A stretch of 64,000 bases of DNA from Calliphora vicina (lineage: Eukaryota > Arthropoda > Insecta > Diptera > Calliphoridae), in assembly GCF_958450345.1 (NCBI RefSeq), contig NC_088782.1, positions 100,284,358 through 100,348,357 on the forward strand. The letters run 5' to 3'. Within the stretch, counting starts at the first letter, position 1; each line of letters starts with the position of its first letter. Position numbers and translations under genes: made by a program. Of this stretch, positions 36,606 through 46,263 are shown piece after piece. The notes below the pieces were generated by a model. The model searched no databases. It saw only the letters and a program-made list of their open reading frames with translations, and was not told the origin of the DNA.

Positions 36606-37704
36606 TGTAACGTGGTTTTGTCGTCGGCTGGAGTAGCTTAGTCGCGTCCAGGGTCTACTTACGGATCCACGAACCTTAAGTGATAACACGAATTGTTTAC
36701 CCTTTCTGGGGGTTCAATAAAATCAATTCTTTATTTAAAATTTATAAAATATTCAAAAGATCACAGATTGTTGGAATTAAATAAGAACTTCTTCGGGTTC
36801 TACTGGCTTACACGCTTCGGAAGAGCCACTTCTCACTCAGCTTATATCTCGGTATTACCACTGGCTTTTCCTCGGATTTTGTATAGGCTGGTTCGGTTAA
36901 TCGTGATCAATTTAATCAATTCTATTCAATATTATTATTCAATACTAGTTACAATATAAGTTTCTTAAAAATAGGTATATTACAATATTTGAACAATTAG
37001 CCCGAAAGCTATTGAGGGAACATCCAACCCGAAGGTTACTGAGGGAGCAGTCGATCCGAAAACCCCTGCGTAAGTTACAAAGCGGATTAGTTAGCCCGAA
37101 GACTACTAAGGGAACAGTCAACCCGAAGGCTACTGAGGGAACAGTCGATCCGAAGACCCCTGCGTAAGTTACAAAGCGGATTATTTAGCCCGAAGACTAC
37201 TAAGGGAACAGTCAACCCGAAGGCTACTGAGAGAACAGTCGGACTGAAGACCCCTGCGTGATTAGCTAGTCCGAAGACTACTAAGGGAACAGTCGGTCCG
37301 AAGACCCCTGCGGGATTAGTTAGTCCGAAGACTATTAAGGGAACAGTCGATCCGAAGACCCCTGCGGGATTAGTTAGTCCGAAGACTAACGAAAACCCCT
37401 GCGTAAAAATGTATTAAGGTGAAATGGTTTTACACCTACTTACGTAGATATGAATCGTAGTTTCAGTGTAACAATGTACCCGAACTACGATAGCTGGCCA
37501 GCCTTCTTGCTTGTTCCAACTTAAATCATATATACAATAATTTGTATAGACTAGTTGAGAATTACAAAGAAGAAAATAACTTACAACGAATAAAACAAAC
37601 AATCGACATGTAATATACATGTGTGTGTGTGTGTGAGATAATAATGGGTATTCATATATTAAGAAATTTACGATGTAGCAACAAGTAATGTTCGCTTCGT
37701 TACA
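36606..37704. mobile_element. Solo LTR with AATT duplication and internal minisatellite
   Basis: Begins TGTAACG and ends CGTTACA. It is flanked by AATT at 36602-36605 and 37705-37708. Removing it rejoins family I sequence (TTCACAATTTTACATAAAA). It is 1099 bp, long for an LTR, partly because of the GC-rich tandem array at 36995-37395. No retroelement genes remain. A 4-bp duplication favours Gypsy-type; orientation is not settled. Confidence 0.8.
36995..37395. repeat. GC-rich minisatellite within the LTR
   Basis: Tandem array of roughly 30-bp sub-units built on CCGAAGACTACTAAGGGAAC, alternating with CCGAAGACCCCTGCG. They are grouped in a higher unit of about 90 bp (GTAAGTTACAAAGCGGATTA link). 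Its base composition differs sharply from the AT-rich surroundings. Confidence 0.85.
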
Positions 37705-37850
37705 AATTTTACATAAAAATTTAAAAAAAAACTTCTCCATTGAATTTTAAATTTAGACCATATTTGTATTATTGGAATCACAATACATCAAAATTGTGTA
37801 GTGGTTTAAAAAGCCTCTAAAATTTCTTGAATAACATAACAAAATACCAT

Positions 37851-39110
37851 ACGATTTCAAAAGATATTAGTATTTGTACTACATTTACAATAAATTTTAA
37901 CTAAAAGCGCTATTGTGAAATGAGGCGTATGATTAATATAAAAGATAATAATATACATCATACGTAATAATAGCAAAACAAAACCCTAATTTTTCCAGAA
38001 CAATATTACTTGGCAACTCTTCAACAACCCATAAATGTTGCAACGATAAGGAATCTGCAATAAAAAACTAGTCTAGCCTTTATTTTAAGCCAATGTTTGA
38101 ATAAAAGATTTCCTAGAATATTGTTTACTATAAATGCTACTTACCACACACTATGGCTGATACTTTCACTAAATCTCGTTCTTTCTCTCTCTAGAACTCT
38201 TTAACACCACACTATGCCTTAAGCTGTAAAGGATTTTTTCCATTTTAATGTTGTTTAGTCATGGCAAATCTTGTGGCATATTTTACTGTTTCTATAACGA
38301 ATACAAAACTTCAACAAACCACAAAAATAATAGCATTTTTATTGTTTAAGGAAATTATTTAAATGCCTGTTAGTTTTCTGAAATTTTATTTTAGGTTGTT
38401 TTGTATTTTTATTTAACTTTTATTATGCCATGCTCTCTCCAACTAAACTCTTGATATGCTTTTTTCACAATATATGTTTTCAAATCCCTTTAATTAAAGT
38501 CTAAAACTTTTTGTAATCTGCGATTTTTGTTTATAATAATAAACATTTGGATATATGAGTGCTTAGCTGATGTTGTTTTAGTAAATAACAAACATGCATA
38601 TACTTTGATAACAGCAGATTGCCTAAAAGTTTCCTGTTTTATGTCTAGCATTAGTGAGTGTTTATCTAAAAATAAGCTCAAAATACATACAAAATTGAGA
38701 TTTTCGTGAACTAAAGAAAATTAAAAAATATCCCCTAAAACAGAAATAAATGCATAATAAAATATAAAATATTCAAGAAAATATGTATTAATAGAGATTT
38801 ATGCACTGAAAATAATACATTTTAAATGCCAGTTTTTATAGGCTCCGCCAAAAAGAAATATTTACCGTAGACCCACAAAAGTGTATACATTGTGGGTCCT
38901 TATAAATTTTTTTTGTTTTAAAAAAAATCATGAAAAATCGAAAACTGCAGAAATAGTTCAGATTTATTGCTTTATCGCAAAGCCACATATAATAGGAACA
39001 AAATGAGATGTCGACCATAAAAATCGATGGATTATTTTCAAATTTATTTACAATTAGGTGCTATGAATATTTCGATGTGTTACAAACGGAATGAAAAAAT
39101 CAATATAAAC
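37851..39110. other. Spacer, no gene recognised
   Basis: Two overlapping frames on opposite strands at 38490-38709 match nothing I know. CAATTTTATGCATTT-like low complexity dominates. Confidence 0.4.
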
Positions 39111-40166
39111 CCCAGGAAATATGGCCCCCAAGTAGAAAACGAAAAATTACCCAAAAAATTGTTTTGATATCAATTTCAAATGAACAAGTTCTAATAAACT
39201 TAAAATTTTTAATGTTTGCAAGGCAGCAACACTACGTTTTTTTTAAGATTTTTATTTTAAACAAAAATAGTCTTAAAGCCAATGTCCTTTTAAGTAAAAC
39301 AAACCTTAATTTGTTCAAATCGATTAAAAATTGACAAAGTTATAGTACATTCTATAAACAATGAAAATCCGACGCACGGTGTTAATTGTAAATATAAAGT
39401 AATTTTAGTTTAATGTTCTAGTCCTAATATACTTAAAATTCATTAATTTTAACACTGATTTGCAGATTTATTTTTTTATTTTTATAGTTTTTGGTACTTA
39501 GATACACAATTAACAATTTTTGGAGAATTGCTGAATATTGCTGTAAAAGTATTGAGTAGTGGGTATCAGTACAAAATATCAGCCTACAGACATAGCCAAG
39601 CAACACTGCAAGAAAGTTTTTTTGCAAATAACGAGCAAATATCTGCTTACTGCAAGGATGTGGACAAACTAATGAGCCAAATGGACATTGGTTACAATGC
39701 GGCTGAGTGGAGACTTTTTATTGATAGCTCCAAAACCAGTTTAAAAGCAGTGTTGCTCCATCAAACAAACTCAAAACCATCGGTGTAGGGAATTAAGCAA
39801 ACATGCGAATGCCAACGTCATTGAAGATCCCCTGGTACCTCAAGACAAAGTTTTCTGTAAACTGTGGTTAAGAGGGATGAAGTTTACACTACTTTAGCAA
39901 AAATTTTCCCCCGACTCACTGAAAGTAAATTAAAAGAAGGTAAAACATTTAAAATAAGTATATTTTTCTTGATTAAAATATATATTTTTTTTATTACTTT
40001 TCTGCCTTTAGGTGTTGTGAATGGTCCAGACATTCGGAAGCTGGTCAAAAATCAGGAATTTGATAATATTTTAAATATAAACGAATTGATTGCTTGGCAA
40101 TCAATCAAAGTGGTTATTGGCGGGTTGTTGGGTAAAAATAGGTCTGACAGCTATCAGAGATCTGTT

Positions 40167-40202
40167 AACGCAATGTCTGTCCGTCCGTCTGGTCGGCTGG
40201 TC

Positions 40203-40251
<49 letters not shown>

Positions 40252-40779
40252 TCCATGTAAACCTTGTGCGCAGAGTACAGGTCGCAATTTTGAAGATATT
40301 TCGATGAAATTTTTTACATATTATTTTTTCGGCCCAAGGACGAAGCCTATTGAAAGCCCCCATACAAATGTCCTTCCGAAATTGGACTTTATCGGTCATA
40401 AATGTTGAATTTATCAATGTATCTCCACAAATTGCGCTCCAAATAAGTTTCATATATACAAAATTCATGTCACCAATTTTTGTTACGATCGGTTCATAAT
40501 TAGTCGTAGCTCCCATATAGACCCGCTTCCGAAAATCACTTTAACGTGCATAAATCACTTAAAAATTTTGGTATACACACAAAATTCAACATAGTAAACA
40601 TTCATATAGACGTAAATCACACGACTTAATTTCATGGTGATCGGTGCATAATTGGTCATAGCTCCCATATAAGGCCCACTTCCGAAAATCACTCAAAAAT
40701 ATAAATTATTGAAATTTTAAAAGAAAAATGTTTTTGCTTTTTTACTTAGTGTAGGGTATTATATGGTCGAGCTTGACCG
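40167..40779 (-). mobile_element. Family B element B5 in the pseudogene
   Basis: Minus strand, from GTCTGTCCGTCCGTCTGG to the GTGTAGGGTATTATATGGTC start region and GAGCTTGACCG at 40779. It interrupts the transposase-like coding sequence. Its outer 5' tail (TATACTTTCTTACTTGTTT) is missing and replaced by the inverted repeat at 40777-40825. Confidence 0.7.
40193..40250. repeat. (GGCT)n microsatellite
   Basis: About 12 perfect or near-perfect GGCT units within the core of B5. Other B copies have only CAGCCAGCCAGCC at this position, so this copy has expanded. Confidence 0.95.
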
Positions 40780-40825
40780 CTAATGCAGCATCGGGGAAAA
40801 AAGTCTCCCCATGCTGTATTAGCGG
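40777..40825. repeat. Inverted repeat at insertion junction
   Basis: CCGCTAATGCAGCATCGGGG (40777-40796) is the inverse of CCCCATGCTGTATTAGCGG (40807-40825) with two mismatches and a loop of about 10. The right arm is coding-like (KSPHAVLAE), so the left arm is probably an inverted duplicate made at the B5 junction. Confidence 0.8.
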
Positions 40826-40924
40826 AAGTTTGTTGGTGGAGCAAGAACTTGCATTACGATGATGAAGGAGAAGAAAACACAGGAAGTGAACTACAAAATT
40901 TGTCTACTTCAAATTCACAAACAA

Positions 40925-41641
40925 ACGCATAAAACCCTCCCCACTATGCACATAGGTCTCCAAGACCCATTGTTTTGGCCAAAACTCAAAACTTTTTTTC
41001 CTATATTTGTTGTTGGGATATTGTAGCAAACACTTCAGATAAACAAAAAAATAATTTGTTTTTGCAAACTTCAATTGACCATTATTCTATGAAGTGAGAA
41101 AGTTCAATTTTTTAAGTGCAGTGGTAAACTGAAACACGTAGTGTAATTTTTTGTTTTCTTTGAAAATAAAAAAAAATAAAAATTTTTTAATAGTGAAATA
41201 TTCAATAAAAATTATGGTAATTAGAAGTTACATAAAAAACTTTCATAACCTAAAAATCAGTGATTTTAACTTTTATTAAACAAAATTATAGTATACAACT
41301 TACAAAATTTCAACCGATTTCAACGAACCAAAAACGAACAAAATTACAGTGATATTTTGTGCTTACGAATCATTAATAACTTTCTGCTAGTTTTTGCTTA
41401 TTTTCAAGCAATTAATTTTTGTTTCAGGAAACTTTTGCTTCAAAAATTGTGATTTACTCAGAATTTGGCAGAATGGAAGTGAAAAACAAGAAAAAATTAA
41501 ATTATTAAAAATTTAATAAATTTATGTTTTTTTGTTATTAATTGCATATTTTGTTTGAATTCATGTATATAAGTGAATATTTTAGTTTTGGCCAAAAAAA
41601 GTGGCTCGCCAGACCTATGTGCTATGGTGTAGGGTATAAAA
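40925..41641 (+). repeat. Family B 3' end fragment, split by MITE P
   Basis: CACAAACAAACGCATAAAAC, CCTCCCCACTATG, then after MITE P CTATGGTGTAGGGTATAAAA. This is the plus-strand 3' hairpin end of a B copy. Confidence 0.65.
40949..41621. mobile_element. MITE P (CACATAGGTCT ends, 5-bp duplication)
   Basis: Ends CACATAGGTCT at 40949 and AGACCTATGTG at 41621, with inner TTTTGGCC / GGCCAAAA also paired. It is flanked by CTATG on both sides (40944-40948, 41622-41626). 673 bp, AT-rich, no gene. A CAC start and a 5-bp duplication would fit a Transib-like origin, but this is only suggestive. Confidence 0.65.
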
Positions 41642-41719
41642 ATGCCGCAAAATAAAAAATACAAACTGGCTGAAAGTTTTCCATTATTTCACTTAGCCTG
41701 ATTATATTTTGTATGGGAG

Positions 41720-42955
41720 CGATCGGTTCATAATTAGTCATAGCTCCCATTACAGTACTCTTCCGAAAACCATTATTGAAATTTTTAAAGAAAAATGATT
41801 TTGCTCATTTACTTAGTGTAGGGTATTGGTACCGTGAAATAGCTCCCAAATGAAATAACTCCCAATGAAATAATTTCCTATGAAATAATTCCCATCAAAA
41901 ATGAAATAATTCCCAAACATGAAAAATGAAATAACTACCAAAGGGTAAAATGAAATTACTCCCAATAATCGGCGGTTTCATAATTTTAAAAATATTACTC
42001 CCAAAAAAGCGAAATAACTCCCAATGAAATAAATCCCAATAGAAATGAAATAATTCCCAATCCGAAGCAAGCATTGCGGGCATATGGCGTAGCGCAAAGT
42101 TTTACTCCTCTGGGATGTGTCAAAAACTGGCTTCACTCAGAAAAGTTTTTTGCATAGCCGGCCTTTGGCCAGGCGCTAAAGTTTTCTCCTCTGGGGTGTA
42201 TCAAAACTGGCTTCGCTCTGAAAAGTTTTTTGCATTGCCGCCCTTGGGCCGGACTCTAAGGCTTTCTCCTCCGGGGTGTATCAAAATCTGGCTTCGCTCA
42301 GAAAAGATTTCTTTCATTGCAGAAAGGTTTTATAATATTTCAGAAAGCCGATTTTCATTTCGCACCAGATTAATAAATCGTTGCAACCTGACAAATGCCG
42401 ACGATGTAAAAAGAATCTTTTCTGAGCGAAGCCGGTTTTTGATACACCCCAGAGGAGAAAGCCTTTCTGCCCGGCCTAAGGCCGGCAATGCAAACCACTT
42501 TTGTGGCGAAGCCAGTTTTTGATACACCCCAGAGGAGAAAACCTTAGCGCACGGCCAAAGGCCGGCAATGCAAAACACTTTTCTGAGTGAAGCCAGTTTT
42601 TGATATTTATGGGTTCTGCTTTTGCAAAGCTGAACCCAACAAAAATGAAATAACTCCCAATACGGTGAAATAACTCCTAATTCTCAAAATAAAATGAAAT
42701 AAAATCCAACAAAAATGCATTGGGAGTTTTTTCATTGGGAGTTATTGCATTATGAAATAACTCCCAACAAAAAATTATGAAATAACTCCCTATGTGTTAG
42801 GAGTTGTTTCATAATGAAATAAGTCCTAAGTTGTATGAAAAATTTGTTGGGTGTTATTTCATCTTTTCGTGGGGAGTTATTTCATTTGGGAGCTATTTCA
42901 CGGTACCTAGGGTATTATATGGTCGTGCTTGACCCACCATACTTTCTTACTTGTT
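41720..42955 (-). mobile_element. Family B fragment split by element D2
   Basis: Minus-strand 5' third of a B copy: TCATAGCTCCCATTACAG, TTACTTAGTGTAGGGTATT, then after D2 TAGGGTATTATATGGTCG and CATACTTTCTTACTTGTTT. Confidence 0.7.
41828..42907. mobile_element. Family D foldback D2, complete, 9-bp duplication
   Basis: Inverted termini GGTACCGTGAAATAGCTCCC (41828) and GGGAGCTATTTCACGGTACC (ending 42907). It is flanked by a perfect 9-bp duplication TAGGGTATT (41819-41827 and 42908-42916). Arms are arrays of GAAATAACTCCCAA units. The centre is a set of GC-richer repeats (AAGTTTTTTGCAT, GCCGGCCTTTGGCC, CTCCTCTGGGGTGT) in both orientations. The 9-bp duplication and repeat-built arms recall the Drosophila FB element and Mutator-type elements. 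No transposase. Confidence 0.85.
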
Positions 42956-43103
42956 TGACTTCTCATTAAATGTAAAATCGCCAAAAGAACAAATGTAAAA
43001 AGGCCCCAAAAATTCAGAAAAATTACCCCAAACTTTCGTGCCTGTGTTATATTTTGGGGTCATTTTTCGTTTTCCACATTGGGGCCATAATTCGCAGCGC
43101 CTA

Positions 43104-43381
43104 AAATTTCTCTTCTTTTCGACAAATATTTAAAACAAATTTAATGTGAAACAATTTTATATGGCCATCGAAATTTCATAAAGTACAACGCTTGTTTATC
43201 ATCTCGTGACTTCTCTCTATACTTTTTGGGAATTTCGGGAAACATGACAGGACAATAAAAGTATATTTTGTTGGGCTAACATATATATTTATTATTTACT
43301 ACTTACTACATAAAGCAACAAAAACTACATGCTAATTTCACTACTTTATTTTAATATTGTTGTTTATTCGAAAGAGTTCAA
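43104..43381. other. 3' flank of the odorant receptor gene
   Basis: No gene. On the receptor strand AAAATAAAG-like signals follow the stop codon (43331-43358 region), which could serve for polyadenylation. Confidence 0.4.
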
Positions 43382-45267
43382 TTATTCCTCAACGTAACTA
43401 GTTTTAATCATGGTGAAAAATTGATATGAAATACTGACCAACTAAAAAGAAATACAAAATATTATTAATAATTTACTGAACATTTAATGTAACTTAGCTA
43501 CTCACCGATTTAAAAGTTTCCATAGATATAATGAAAAATTGAAAAGCATTTAAATGTGCAGGCTTTTGACTGCGCCTAATGGGCAGAGTCAAGGCACGCT
43601 GATATTGAATATGACCATCATACCATGGATGATGCATGAAGGCATCACCTATATCGGAGCTCTAGTTATTAAATAGATATTATTATAAATAAAATCTCAA
43701 AATGTAAATTTAAAAATCCATGTAGAACTAACCAATCCCATCATTTCTGTGCCAAATGTTGATATGAAATAGACATGAGTCAATACCGAAATGAGAAACG
43801 ATAGAAATTTAACTAAATCCAAAAAGTTGGTACCGGCCACCAACTGAAATCCAATCAGACATATAATTGTCACAGTACCCAGATAATTTAGTAGAATTGA
43901 GATGTTGAAGGTATCGTCAATGAGCTCAACAGTTCTGAAAGTAGAAGGCAATGAAATTGCGTAATCTTTTATTAACAATTAATAATAATAGACGATTTAT
44001 GGCTCTGAAATGATTTGACCTGGTAGTCTAACATTTTGTACTCAGTTTCCTTTATGTAACATATTTAAATGTTTTCCAGTCGGATACTGCCATAAGTAAT
44101 GTTCCATCGTTTTTTTCTCATCTTCATATCCCCTACAAATTACATTGTCCGAAAGTCCCATGAGTGTAAGGTGCGATTTCAATTCAATATGATCATTGGC
44201 GATCTCTATTAGCCTTCTCAACAGATCTACCCATAGTATTTTAGTCGTCATTGTCTAAAATTCTTATTATATATCTGGAAGCCTTTAGCATTTTTCAGGT
44301 TAACTTAGGTTTAGCGTTGAAAGCTCGGCAGTATTTTCGGTACAAATGATCTAATGTCTCAGATATGTGGAGTAGTCATTGTCCATTCTTACATTCTACA
44401 ACAGTTCTGCATTACAAAGTGATCTGACATCCAACTATGACAGACTATGCACTTCTACAAATATTTATTTATATTCATTTTCAATACTCACCTCAAAATA
44501 TCATTATGGTAAATAATAAAGCCCTTCAGTTTCTTAAAATCACTCAAATTACCCGTTGGCTTAAATTCTCGAATAGTTTTGGCCAAATATTTGAAATTCA
44601 TGTTTATCAAATGGACGCAGGTTATCAGCAATAAATCCGAACCGAGAAAAAGACAAGAAGCCGAATAAGATGCAGCACATTGATTAATATAGGCAATTAA
44701 ATAGCCCAAACTGGATTTTTCATTATGAAAGTAGAAAATCGGAAAAGGCAACAAATACAGAAAACTGCTCTCTTCATTTCGATAGTACAAAACTATAGAT
44801 TCTATCAAGGGAAACAAATTAAACATACTAGTCACTCCAAAATGATAGATTGTCAAGTAACAATTATATTTCTGTATTGCTTTCAAATGTTCATCCAGTC
44901 GATAATCTGCTCGTTCCTTAACTGTTCTGGGATAATATTTTTCCAAATTCTTCAAGCCTTGATGTAATTTCTTTAGGTTGAAGAAACAGCAGGCCAATTT
45001 CATAAGAGAATTACCGGCAAATGTGGAGTATATGATGTAGGCTGTTTTTTCAATTGAAGTATCCAAAGATTTAAATACCAAATATGCAAACATGCACACT
45101 ACACCAAACACAAGATTAAACAAAAGAGTTGATACGAAAAGAAATTGTAACCATTTAGGTTTTTCAATGGGATTCCAACGTATTATAATAAATCCAAGTA
45201 CAAAGAATAGATTTAAGGGAATTTTAGTGAACTCCCCTATATGTGGTATAGTTTTATCCAGTACCAT
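43382..45267 (-). CDS. Odorant receptor (7tm_6 family), four exons
   Basis: Ligand-binding subunit of the insect olfactory receptor cation channel, which works with Orco in sensory neuron membranes. Exons on the minus strand: 45267-44492, 43934-43733, 43661-43506, 43441-43382 (stop TAA). Introns are 557, 71 and 64 nt, all GT-AG (GTGAGT, GTTAGT, GTGAGT donors; CTTTCAG, ACTAG, TTTTTAG acceptors), phases 2, 0, 0. Total 1194 nt, 397 residues, the usual family length. The start follows ATCAATA and opens MVLDKTIPHIGEF. Hydrophobic segments lie at about 16-30, 43-66, 130-152, 185-205, 275-295 and 300-322 (rough). The last exons give the diagnostic TM7 motif FFIISMETFKSLVSISYQFF. It looks nearest to the Or49a/Or85f group by eye, but no ortholog is claimed. 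Only 105 bp separate its ATG from hAT element J. Confidence 0.93.
43935..44491 (-). other. Odorant receptor intron 1
   Basis: Donor AG|GTGAGTATTG at 44491 and acceptor CTACTTTCAG ending at 43935. It is far longer than the other two introns because it contains a LINE remnant in the same orientation. Confidence 0.85.
44042..44340 (-). pseudogene. LINE 3' ORF fragment in receptor intron 1
   Basis: A minus frame at 44042-44251 reads SHLTLMGLSDNVICRGYEDE, then KTMEHYLWQYPTGK. This matches the C-terminal zinc-knuckle region after the RNase H domain of jockey/R1-type LINEs (LxxMGL....CR.C...EET.EH.LC.CP). The second Cys of the first pair is Gly-Tyr here and the later LC is LW, so it is decayed. Upstream similarity fades at about 44340. 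Confidence 0.6.
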
Positions 45268-45372
45268 TATTGATATTGTTGCTGTTTCAGTAACACAACT
45301 TATTTGTTAAATGTCTAAAATAACATTAAATTTTATTTTGCTCTTGTATCGTAACAATACCTTAATTTCTAT
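45268..45372 (-). promoter_or_regulatory. Presumed 5' leader/proximal promoter of the odorant receptor
   Basis: Only 105 bp lie between the receptor start codon and the terminal repeat of hAT J. No clear TATA box is visible in it. The original distal promoter, if any, now lies beyond 53276 unless regulatory sequence has been replaced by transposon sequence. Confidence 0.4.
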
Positions 45373-45563
45373 CAGAGATGTTAAATTGGGGTTTCAATTT
45401 TGTACCACCCTCCAAAAAAAAATTGTACTTTTTCGATCTTCGCGGTACCATTTTCTTTTTAATTTATTAAAACATCAAAAAAAACAAAACTTAACATTAA
45501 TATACATTATATGTATGAATAAAATAAGGTACATAAAAGTCTTATGAAAACATTAGATTAAAA

Positions 45564-46190
45564 TCAGACACTTATATGTTTAGTTAATAAACTATTTGGA
45601 ATTTTTACATCATAGCAGCATGAATTTGTCAATCTTAACCAATCTTTTGTCTGTAGGAGACTTGATAATGTTGGCACATATAGTCTGTATCTATCCTTAG
45701 TTTTTATTATATTTTTAAAACAAAAGACTTTATCTACATTTGCAGACGTATGTGGAATGAATAAAATTCCTGCAACGAATCTAGAAATGTCTGGAAACAT
45801 ATATCTCATTTTGTAAATTAGCTACTTCCGACCAAAAACCACAAATGTTTTAATTTTTTGACGACTTCAGTCGCTCGACATCAGCTAAACAAGCAATACA
45901 ATACTACTTAACTGAAATAACATTTTCGGGAGTAAATTTATGGAACCACATTAATACTTCGTTATTAAAGTTGACTTTACTTTTCAAAACTTGATATAAA
46001 ATTGCAAAATGTGATATAAAATTGTTTGGCATTTTCTTCAATTTCTTTAACATTATCAATATTGATATTATTTGTAGAAATATATAAATCCACTTCTGTT
46101 CCACAATAAATTTCATCAATGGGCACGTGATTTTTGTAAAGGTCTATTGTCATCCAAAACATTTTATAAAGCGTTTGTGCCATCCAAATA
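45564..46190 (-). pseudogene. hAT transposase C-terminal part (dimerisation domain)
   Basis: The minus frame at 45564-45809 contains FIPHTSANVDKVFCFKNIIK, then TKDRYRL...LSSLLQTKDWL and CCYDVKIPNSLL. This is the hAT C-terminal dimerisation motif (PxSSAxxERxFS.....KxKxRNRLxxxxLxxLL) with Asp-Lys in place of Glu-Arg. Frames 45904-46183 add IYCGTEVDLYIST, QFYITFCNFI and a F-TPENVIS motif, as found upstream in hAT transposases. It has frameshifts and stops. Confidence 0.8.
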
Positions 46191-46199
46191 CATATATTA

Positions 46200-46255
46200 G
46201 TCTAATACTCACCTTAAAGTATACCGATCGACTTAGAATCACTTTCCTCTAGTTG
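46200..46255 (-). repeat. Small family B fragment
   Basis: CTAATACTCACCTTAAAGTA followed by TACCGATCGACTTAGAATC matches the minus-strand 3' region of B. Confidence 0.6.
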
Positions 46256-46263
46256 TACCATCT

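Larger units (their letters stand above)
36190..37850 (+). mobile_element. Family I element I1, split by a solo LTR
   Basis: Left end ACACAGGTCAACACCAAAAA at 36190 with ACTAACCATTACATAGATTT. The right side resumes after the LTR (37705) with GAATCACAATACATCAAAAT and GTGTAGTGGTTTAAAAAGCC. The right end of another copy near 59357 reads GTTGCCCTGTGTA, giving inverted ends CACAGGKCAACA. No transposase frame. Superfamily not assigned. Confidence 0.6.
39520..40920 (+). pseudogene. Transposase-like pseudogene (EWRLFIDSSK family) with intron
   Basis: Frame 39528-39788 has YCKDVDKLMSQMDIGY, then AAEWRLFIDSSKTSLKAVLL. After a deletion, 39864-40135 reads LAKIFPRLTESKLKEG, an intron at 39940-40011 (GTAAAAC...CTTTAG, 72 nt, in phase), then VVNGPDIRKLVKNQEFDN and LLGKNRSDSYQR. 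A C-terminal stretch at 40801-40931 reads KSPHAVLAEVCWWSKNLHYD to a stop. I recognise the pattern from uncharacterised arthropod proteins sharing EWRLFIDSSK, FPR.S..KIKEG and LADYCW boxes. FIDSS may hold the first acid of an RNase H-like fold (inference). It is broken by a deletion, a B copy and stops. Confidence 0.65.
39111..43103. mobile_element. Candidate DNA transposon L carrying the transposase pseudogene
   Basis: The left end near 39118 (AATATGGCCCCCAAGTAG, AAAACGAAAAATTACCC) is inverted near 43103 (minus strand: AATTATGGCCCCAATGTGG, AAAACGAAAAATGACCC). Between them sit the transposase-like pseudogene and nested B, D and P elements. The right end also has a second, plus-oriented copy of the motif at 43004-43038, so it could instead be a separate small MITE. 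No target duplication found. The boundary call is tentative. Confidence 0.4.

Noticed and set aside
37414..37740. 108-codon minus frame with hydrophobic stretches
   Set aside because: It lies across the right end of the solo LTR and a TG microsatellite (THTHMY); no family match and a repeat origin explains it.
40154..40516. 120-codon minus frame ending in many Gln-Pro-Ala-Ser repeats
   Set aside because: Produced by the GGCT microsatellite and the B5 element read on the minus strand.
42115..42578. Open frames of 135 and 82 codons on opposite strands
   Set aside because: They are translations of the inverted GC-richer core repeats of element D2.
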